Origin: Umbilicaria muhlenbergii
Lineage: Eukaryota > Ascomycota > Lecanoromycetes > Umbilicariales > Umbilicariaceae
Assembly (NCBI GenBank): GCA_000611775.1
Contig: KK106981.1
Coordinates: forward strand, 4,156,927 to 4,220,926
Direction of reading: 5' to 3'
Length of the DNA stretch: 64,000 bases
In this document: piece after piece, positions 56,738 through 64,000 of the stretch
How positions within the stretch are numbered: the first letter of the stretch is position 1
Layout: every line of letters starts with the position of its first letter
Position numbers and translations under genes: made by a program
Notes under the pieces: generated by a model
Database searches by the model: none
Told to the model about the DNA's origin: nothing
The model's input: the letters and a program-made list of their open reading frames with translations, nothing else

Positions 56738-58404
56738 AACACGCGCTCGCGAAGCAGGTTCACCTTGCTTGTACTCGGTGCTTTCGTGTTCGTCGCATAT
56801 CGATTTGTTTCGCAGCGAGTGAGTCCGTGAGCATGAGGATGTGGCGTTACGGTGCACACCCTTGACGTTGCTCAAGCTTTTGCGGCTTTGGGCAGGGAAT
56901 TCGATCTGATCCTTCCCAAGCGCCGAGGATGTCGGCTTGCGGGTATGGCGTTTGCATTGTGCACCTGTGCATATTGCGGGGTACAGATGACCAACATCGG
57001 TGGCTTGCTGTCGGCATCACACGGTCCTCCGAGTAGAGAGATGTATGGCGAATCTTCACATTGCTTATTCTACCATGGCTCGAATCGAGCGTCGTGACCT
57101 TGGAGTCGTTACTCCGTACTCGTCCTGAGCTGACGATTGGCCCGTGTGAAATCCATCGGAGATTAAGTTTGCGATCGTCTACACTGAAGCTTAGGTTTTC
57201 ACGTATCCTGTACTCGGAGTAAGGTAGTTTCATCTGTCGCCTAAGGTACCTTATGCCTGGCATGCTCAGGGTCGACTGTTTGTCATCGCGCAGTGGGCAC
57301 GGAGGATAGCTTGGTACCGGCGTGGCATCTGCGGATTCGCGACGCGCTTCCGGGGACTTTATCCTCCTTGCATCATGTGCCACATCAAGGTTCTCCAGAT
57401 TCGACGCTGTATGTCAGCTGGCGGTGGAGATGGTGAGGAGGTCGTCGAGCTTCAATGGCCGACGGAGCACCCTTCTGTCCGGTTCATCCACCTCCGTCAG
57501 CCACCACGAGATACGTACCGCTGGTGCGAGCCCCATGACGACAATCAGCAGTAGAGGGCAGCCATGGCAGCCGAACGGGTGAGTGCGACCGCCGGGTGCA
57601 GAGGAGCGGACACGTTACCACGTGAGGGATGGACTGCTCCGCGCGCGCCCAATGAAAAGCGCGAAGGCAGGCACTTGTCATCACGCCCAGGAGCTTGCCG
57701 AGCGTGCAAACCCTGTTTCCCAGCAAGTCCGAATGCAAAGTGCCTGAATATGCACGCTAGGTCCCTTTCGGACAGTTACAGCCGCATTGTAAAACGCCGA
57801 TCCGGACGCTTGTGTCACGGCTCAGTTCGGTAGTGACCACTCTGCTCTGCGTGACTGCAAGCAGGAGCGGAGTGGAGTCGAACCGCATGCCTGGCCGGAG
57901 CTGAGTTGAGCTGAGAAAGCATGGAAGCAAGCTTGCTAAGCCGAGGGAGAGGGGGAAGCGATGGCAGTCCTGCTAGCAGTCGCTCCACTTTGGTCGCGTT
58001 CAGCATTCAGCATTCAGCATGGCATATCAGGCAGCATGTCCACTGTCCGACGCAAGTCGACTCCTCGTGCTCTCCTTCATCCGCCCTTTACCGCCCTCAG
58101 TCTGTGCGAGTGAGGCTACCTATTTCTACAACAGCACGAAACATCGCTGAGGTCTTCTTTCACCCTACATTCCAAGGATTACCTTGCAGCAACACCATTC
58201 GTCCGTGAACCGGATTGAGAAGCGTCATCCTTGTGGTGGAAGAGCTCAGGCCATTCACCAATCAGCTTTAAAGCTGTGCATTCCTGAGTCGTTCATCAGA
58301 CAACAAACTCCATTGTCCCATTGACGTTTCTCTCTCCTTTTTCCACCTCTTCCTCTTGTACATCTCTACCTACGAAGCTCCCTCACTTTCGTCCGCACGC
58401 AAGA
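56738..58404. other. 1.7-kb intergenic region, glucanase promoter
   Basis: No gene is supported. The minus-strand frame 56847-57383 is unlike any family I know. Close to the glucanase there is a triple CATTCAG-like repeat (58000-58020) and a pyrimidine-rich leader (58325-58375). Confidence 0.5.
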
Positions 58405-59912
58405 TGTTGGTCAACAACGTGCTCTCTGCTCTCGTGGCTGCTGGAGTTGCCATTGCGTATGTCAATGCTTGAGATCGTTCAGTGAGATCACAGCTGACCA
58501 GTGCTGACAGCAACCCCATCACAAAGCGAGGTTTAGGCTTCAACTTCGGAAACGAGATGGTCCGCGGTGTCAACATTGGCGGATGGCTCGTCCTGGAACC
58601 GTAAGCAAATCATGAGATGTATCATGGCCATCTCCATGCTGACCGTAACACCCCAGTTGGATCACACCATCCATCTTCCAGAACCGCACAGGCTTTGCTG
58701 TCGTCGATGAATGGACACTGTGTGAAAAAGTACCGGATGCGGAGTCGATCCTCAAAGCACATTGGGACAATTGGGTTACGTTGGCGGACTTTCAGAAGAT
58801 TGCAGCAGCCGGTTTCAATACAGTACGCTTACCTATTGGCTGTAAGACCCTGCACCTGCCATGATATAGAGCTCTCCCGGACTAACATAATGTAGACTGG
58901 GCATATAAGAAGGTCCCCGGCGATCCCTACATCCAAGGCGCGGCACCATACATCGACCAAGCCATTGCGTGGGCCAGGCAAACGAACCTGAAAGTATGGA
59001 TCGATCTACATGGTGCACCTGGCTCGCAGAATGGGTTCGACAACTCAGGGCACCGTATTCCTACGCCGGGCTGGGAGCAGGAAGACACAGTCAACGTCAC
59101 CTTGCAAGTGATTGAGATGATCGCCAACAAGTACGCACAGCCCAGTTACCAAGATGTCGTTGTCGCTATCGAGCTACTCAACGAGCCACTCGGATCGGCA
59201 CTGGCGAGTACCGATCAACTGGTTCAGTTTTACAAGGATGGCTTTGGCAAGGTCCGGTCCGTTAGCGATACACCGGTGATACTGGAAGACGCATTTGAGA
59301 AAGCCACATTCTGGAATGATGTTTTGAGCACAGGTGGTGACAACGGTTTGTCATTTCTAATCTGAAGGATGCCGGGGCGCCGCTAACCAAGACTAGTCGT
59401 TGTCGACCATCATGAGTATCAAGTCTTCAATAATGATCAAGTCAGTCTGAAGCCAAGTGTATGTCAATTGCTCGCCATGTTGTCATGCTGCGGGAGTGCT
59501 GACATACTTGCAGCAACATCGCCAACTAGTCTGCAACAACGTCGGCAGCTACACCTCCGGTGTCAACCATTGGGTGGTTGTCGGAGAATGGTCTGCTGCC
59601 ATGACGGATTGTGCCGCAGCCCTAAATGGATATGGTATCGGTGCGCGCTACGACGGAACGTATCCAGGGAGCACATACGTAGGTTCGTGTGCGAACATCA
59701 ACTTCATCGAGACGTGGGACCAGACGCTCAAAGACGATACGAGAGGCTACATTGAAGCTCAGCTTGAGGCCTTCGAGGGACACTCGCGAGGTTGGGTCTT
59801 CTGGAACTTCAAGACGGAAGCGAGCGCCGAGTGGGATCTTTTCCGCTTGCTCGATGCCGGTGTCTTCCCTCAGCCGTTGACGTCGAGGAAGTTCTCGGCC
59901 ATTTGCTCTTGA
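58405..59912 (+). CDS. EXG1: Exo-beta-1,3-glucanase (GH5 family)
   Basis: The enzyme removes glucose from beta-1,3-glucan ends in cell-wall remodelling or nutrition. Six exons fit in phase: 58405-58456, 58511-58600, 58657-58851, 58896-59345, 59397-59458 and 59514-59912, giving 415 aa. The signal peptide (MLVNNVLSALVAAGVAIA) is followed by ITKR, a Kex2-type processing site. The family entry block is [22 protein letters not shown] (split by an intron). Catalytic residues are the acid/base Glu near 208 in ELLNEPLG and the nucleophile Glu near 308 in VVGEWSAAMTDC. DLHGAPGSQNGFDNSG and GWVFWNFKTE complete the GH5_9 pattern. There is no C-terminal membrane anchor, so it should be a soluble secreted enzyme like yeast Exg1. 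Confidence 0.95.
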
Positions 59913-61649
59913 GATTTTCCGGAGTTGCCATGGAGAGAACGACAAACGATTGCATACTCACATAAGCCAAATCACGGGAAAGGGTCGAGGCGCAATGTGG
60001 ATCTGATTACGGCTCATTTACGAACACAAAATTGCAGCAAGGTGTGAAAATGCATTGGGCTTGAAACTCCGTATTATACCCGCGATCTCGTCATGGTTGA
60101 ACGAGATCGGCACACGATCGCTGCATTCTTGTACATCGTACAGATAGTTTGTACTCCCGTTTGTTACAAGACTTAGTTTTGTATAGTGTCTTGACAGGCT
60201 TCAAACGTATGTGAATGGATTATGACTTAATTCTTGACGTTGCGAACCTGCAGTCACCCTTCACCAAGTATCCTGTACTCTACTCTGTACATTACACTGC
60301 CTCGCGGGCAGCAAAATAAATGAGAATCACGAAAAGCTGAACAACAAAAGTAACTCCACAGCGTCAAGAGATATCAATAATGTTTTCGTTATGAAGCTGT
60401 AGAACTAGACGAGTTCTATAAGGTTGTAACCAAATGTTTCTTCATATTTGTTGATGCTATAGAGTTGTTCAGCTGTTAGGCTATCTGCCATTCTCATTTA
60501 CCTCGTCATGAGTGGTGAAGTCATGAAAAGTAATGGATCTCCAGAAGGAAATGCTGAATAAAGGTTATCGTTATTCAGATGAGATCTGCAAGTGACAACA
60601 GGCACAAGTCCTCCCTTTGTGTTAGTCTGCGTCACAGGGATTTGGCCCTTCATGTTAGCCCGAGCCTGGACGGGTAACGCGCGTCATGTGACCCTGCCGC
60701 CGCTTCCAGAAGGCGGCTGGCCCTGTCCGACCCCATCAAAACCCCCCTGAACCGCTTTGAACCTTCCAACACCAACACAAACCCCCCTTCGACGCCCGCG
60801 CCGCGGTGGCATGCCAACGGCGGCGCAGTCCCTGTGTCGGCGTGCTCAACATTTGTGCGATGCATGCTTGCTACTACACACGCTGGCTGGAGAGTCCGTC
60901 GTAGCTTCCACATCATCGGCTGACCCTGAGACTTGATCGGGGAACATGGGGATTGTGCCTGTTGAAATGTAACCGGGATTTCCCTGCGAGACTCCTTTAA
61001 GATGAAGCTTGCTCTGTTCCCACTACAATGGAGACCGCTAATCCGAGATCTCTTATCCCTTCTTGAGGCTCATCTGAGCTACGGATCCGCGTACCTGAAT
61101 CGTACACAGGCGATCAGATTAAACCCTCGTTTCTTCCGAATTATTTGCTACCGCCACCTTCGCCTCAACGACTTAACTCTTCTCCGACCTTAGCACCGTC
61201 TATCACGCTCATAGCACTATGTGCACGCTCACTGCTAATCTCATCACTCCAATCAGCACTCTTTGCAAATGCAATCACGCAGACGGATATCTGTAGCTGA
61301 AAGCCGCCTCCGCCACCAACACAGATCCCCCACACCTCGCACTTCCACCCACGCTCACCGGCTGTCAAGCAACGCATTAGAAGAGCTCGCGAGCTGCGAC
61401 TTCGCGCTCAGCGGCCGGTACGGGAACAGAAACCGCAACGCAATTGAGTGTGCAGACGAACCCGTACGCAACGCCGAGTTGGGCGATTGTCAAGGAGGCA
61501 CAGAGGAGAGAGCGGGAGGACTTCACGCTTAGTATGAATGAGGAGATGGGAATGGAGATAGAGCGAGGCGTTTGGAGAGGGTTGCGGTGATGATTTGAAT
61601 CATGTCCTGAGGCAGAGAAGACTATGGCTGCCTATCTCAACTCGACTGG
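59913..61649. other. 1.7-kb intergenic region
   Basis: No reading frame with recognisable features. The section 60000-60600 is comparatively AT-rich for this window and likely contains the glucanase 3' end. Confidence 0.5.
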
Positions 61650-62222
61650 TCAGGATAATTGCCTATACTGCAGACGGTCCGGGACAACTGACTGGGTTCC
61701 GTAGGAGGGTCTTGAACTGCTCTCCGAAAACGTTGGTGTACTGTTCATTGCTTGTATGCATTTCTGAAGGGTGTCTGCAAACTGCTGCGACAGTCTGAAT
61801 TTCTCGAACTTGAACTCTTGGCAGTGTAAGGTTTCGCCTCGATCTCCATCTGCCGGTCCTGCCAACATAGTCGAGCGTACGATGTGTGCGCCCTCTAAGA
61901 CGCGGACGTCCTTTAGAACGACAAGAGTTGGATCTCTCTCATTGTGAATCACCGAGGAACCTGTAGTGGCTATGTTTCTTCCTGGTGCTTTCAGAATGGA
62001 AGACATCCAGTTATTTACATTGTTTTGTACTTTGCAGAGGTTGAAAAGGACATGGCACTTTGTTGCTTCAGCCTCTGAGGTCTTTGACCAGAGCGTGACC
62101 TGCGTGTTGCGCCATGAAGCCGGGAAGAAGGGCCTCATATCCCCCTTGTAAGATCGGAACTTCATGTCTCCGGTAAATTCAAGCTGCCAGCCTGTGATTG
62201 CACCCTCCGCAAACCTTACCAT
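61650..62222 (-). CDS. Weakly supported hypothetical protein (191 codons)
   Basis: An open frame starting at the ATG at 62222 (MVRFAEGAITGWQLEF) runs to 61650. The composition looks protein-like rather than low-complexity, with stretches such as MRPFFPASWRNTQVTLWSK, LKDVRVLEGAHIVRSTMLAG and FKFEKFRLSQQFADTLQKCI. No family is recognised and no homologous motif is seen. The frame remains open upstream to 62468, so the start is uncertain, and introns could be present. It may be a species-restricted gene or a chance frame. Confidence 0.4.
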   Translation of the reverse strand: MVRFAEGAITGWQLEFTGDMKFRSYKGDMRPFFPASWRNTQVTLWSKTSEAEATKCHVLFNLCKVQNNVNNWMSSILKAPGRNIATTGSSVIHNERDPTLVVLKDVRVLEGAHIVRSTMLAGPADGDRGETLHCQEFKFEKFRLSQQFADTLQKCIQAMNSTPTFSESSSRPSYGTQSVVPDRLQYRQLS

Positions 62223-63918
62223 AGGGCTCCCCCTCCCTCCACACCGCCCTGCCTCCCCACTAGCGCCGGCAGAAACCAATGCCCACTGAAATCTCAATCC
62301 CACATCTTTCCTCTTCTTTTTCTCTTCTCTCAAGCGCCGTCCCCACCACCGCTGCGTTTCTTTGCCACAAACAGAGAGCCCCACCCAATATCTGCAACGA
62401 TACGGGACTCTCCTACCTATACTGCAAATGAGAAATTCGGAGTATTCTCCACCTACCCACCTCCCCATATCATATCCATGGTATGGAGAGAACTGCTCGT
62501 GAGGGCCTGCCGCCGTGCGCGGTTGCGATTGGGCAGCGGAAAAGCAGGACGCGCTCTTCCTTCTCTCGCTCTCTCTTTCGAGGGGGAGTTGGGGGGAGGG
62601 GGAAGTGTGGTCCTATGGGAGAGCCGTTGCGGAGATGGTGCGCGTTTCCGTGAGGGGATGTGGGCACTTTAGTGCAATACGCGGCGTGCTGGGGTCTTCT
62701 TCCTTTGAAAGGGGGGAGGGGGCCGCAGCGCAATTCGATTCCGATTATTCTGGTGGGGACGGCGCTTCTTTATTTTTTGCAGGTGAGTGCGTGCGGTTTT
62801 GTTTTCGGGGGGGTAAGGATGGGGGGGAGGAGAGGGGATACTGCTAATGATCGGTGTTGCCTAGGTGGGTGCGGGAGGGGAGAGGGGCGGCGATGGGTTG
62901 AGCTGGGGATCGGATGGGTGGAGGAGGAGGGAGGCTGGAGAAGATGTCGATTAAGCAGAAGGATTCCACGAGTGTGTGAAGGAGTGCTCGTTCGAAAGTC
63001 TCACCCAGACCACACTCATACCGGCACGAACTCCAGCAACCAAAGACAGTCACTCTTTTCAGAGTAAGGACGCTTTTACTCCACTCCAACCCGCTGAGAT
63101 TCACACACGCACCCTCATCAACCACTCATGTGCACTCCATCGCCCCCCATCCGTCTCTACTCTCCAGGTGCCAACACCAGGGACATGTACTCCCAACGTC
63201 ATGCATCACGGCTCGCCATCCAGGGATTTGGCATGGGATTCTCTGTCCACCTCTGCGTCCGACACGGCAGTACCAGATGTGATGCAGCTGGCGGTGAGAA
63301 CAGGTGTATTGGCGGTAGTGGAGGTTGCACATTGTGAGGGCCTGAGGGGTATCTGCTATTGCGAATCTTCAAGGGTGGGGGGTGTCCGCTGTTGTTAAGT
63401 TTTCAGCCGGAAGAGGACGAGAGTGGAGAAGGAGAAACCGGTTTGGATAGGAATTGAGAGGAAGTGAGGAAGGAGGTGTGAAGGTCTAGCTCGATTGGAT
63501 AGCAGTGAAATAGTTTTTCTATGTGCCATAATGCGTTGTTGGGATATCTGGGGAGATCAAGATGGCGATGAAGGATATTCGCAACTTTTCACCGGTGGAA
63601 ATGAGTCAGAGTCAGTGTCGTTGGCACAACGCAGCACAAAAATGGTAAATCAGATCTACATCAGGCGGACGTAAACGAGGAAATTGAGGTGTATTGGTCA
63701 CGAGGTTTCATTTTCTATTTGCTGTTAATCGGTGAAATGCCATGTCACCAGGCCCCAATCTGGCCGGCTGTACGTTGCAAACACGCTCGTCCCACTCAGT
63801 CCCAGAGATCAATATAAACTGCCCTCCTGCCCGTCGATTGCGCCCCTGCTATCATCTGCCAACCCCTGCCGGCTTCCCTTGACGCCCCTGATCCCACTCA
63901 CCCAAAACTAAAAAGACG
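62223..63918. other. Intergenic region near the right edge
   Basis: The 1.7 kb are G-rich on the plus strand around 62580-62960. I found no supported coding region; several short overlapping frames exist but none has family resemblance. Confidence 0.45.
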
Positions 63919-64000
63919 ATGCGCCTACTCCGCCAGATGCTAGAAATCCACCCGTCAGCAACAACGCCCTCTACACGTCGTTTGGGGAAGGAGACCAACT
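63919..64000 (+). CDS. Possible start of a gene cut by the right edge
   Basis: An ATG at 63919 opens a frame (MRLLRQMLEIHPSATTPSTR...) that runs off the window. It is preceded by a TATAAA-containing stretch near 63813 and a pyrimidine-rich leader, a layout seen for other genes here. It is too short for identification. Confidence 0.25.
   Translation, partial: MRLLRQMLEIHPSATTPSTRRLGKETN

Noticed and set aside
56847-57383. 178-codon minus-strand ORF downstream of RAD50
   Set aside because: No recognisable domain or splice structure; composition resembles translated noncoding DNA.
1-64000. Transposable elements, viral insertions or CRISPR
   Set aside because: I looked for reverse transcriptase, integrase, transposase and capsid-like motifs, terminal repeats and regularly spaced repeats and found none that could be supported.

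Overview
The window comes from a filamentous ascomycete (Pezizomycotina, probably Dothideomycetes; the class is a guess). The evidence is short introns of about 46-63 nt with GT...AG ends, typical fungal genes on both strands, a White Collar-2 photoreceptor partner, a LaeA/UMTA-type methyltransferase and a TRK potassium transporter. I found no tRNA, rRNA, CRISPR array or recognisable transposable element. Gene models were built by hand from conserved protein blocks and splice phases, so exon ends are predictions.

Layout. 0.6-4.3 kb: MRD1 (rRNA processing, minus) diverges from DYN2 (dynein light chain, plus, seven exons). 4.8-9.1 kb: a His/Gln-rich protein with an Arg/Ser tail, a Na+/H+ antiporter with an in-frame TGA, and an unknown 226-aa protein. 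9.6-18.1 kb: HRD3 (ERAD), an unknown 606-aa protein and the TRK potassium transporter. 19.5-20.7 kb: a UMTA methyltransferase with a 19-nt microexon, followed by about 3.6 kb without a gene. 24.3-33.8 kb: WDR89-like, GFA-domain, a large Ser/Thr-rich protein, SRPBCC and SFR1. 34.3-35.9 kb: two related secreted proteins placed tail to tail, one with a disrupted 3' end. 36.8-41.8 kb: RAX1 and an Artemis-like nuclease in nine exons. 43-49.3 kb: an acidic unknown, a 2OG-Fe(II) oxygenase-like protein, FRG1 and a histidine acid phosphatase. 50-60 kb: WC-2 divergent from RAD50, then the exo-beta-1,3-glucanase. The last 4 kb holds one weak ORF and possibly the start of a gene that runs off the edge.

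Most genes are unrelated housekeeping genes, and there is no biosynthetic cluster. Three DNA-break repair genes (SFR1, Artemis-like, RAD50) do lie within 24 kb. Many genes share a compositional pattern in which the coding strand is C-rich in the 5' part and switches to G-rich or purine-rich near the 3' end. I regard that skew switch, the inverted secreted-protein pair, the antiporter stop and the microexons as the most useful leads. I did not find a clearly new defence or mobile system.
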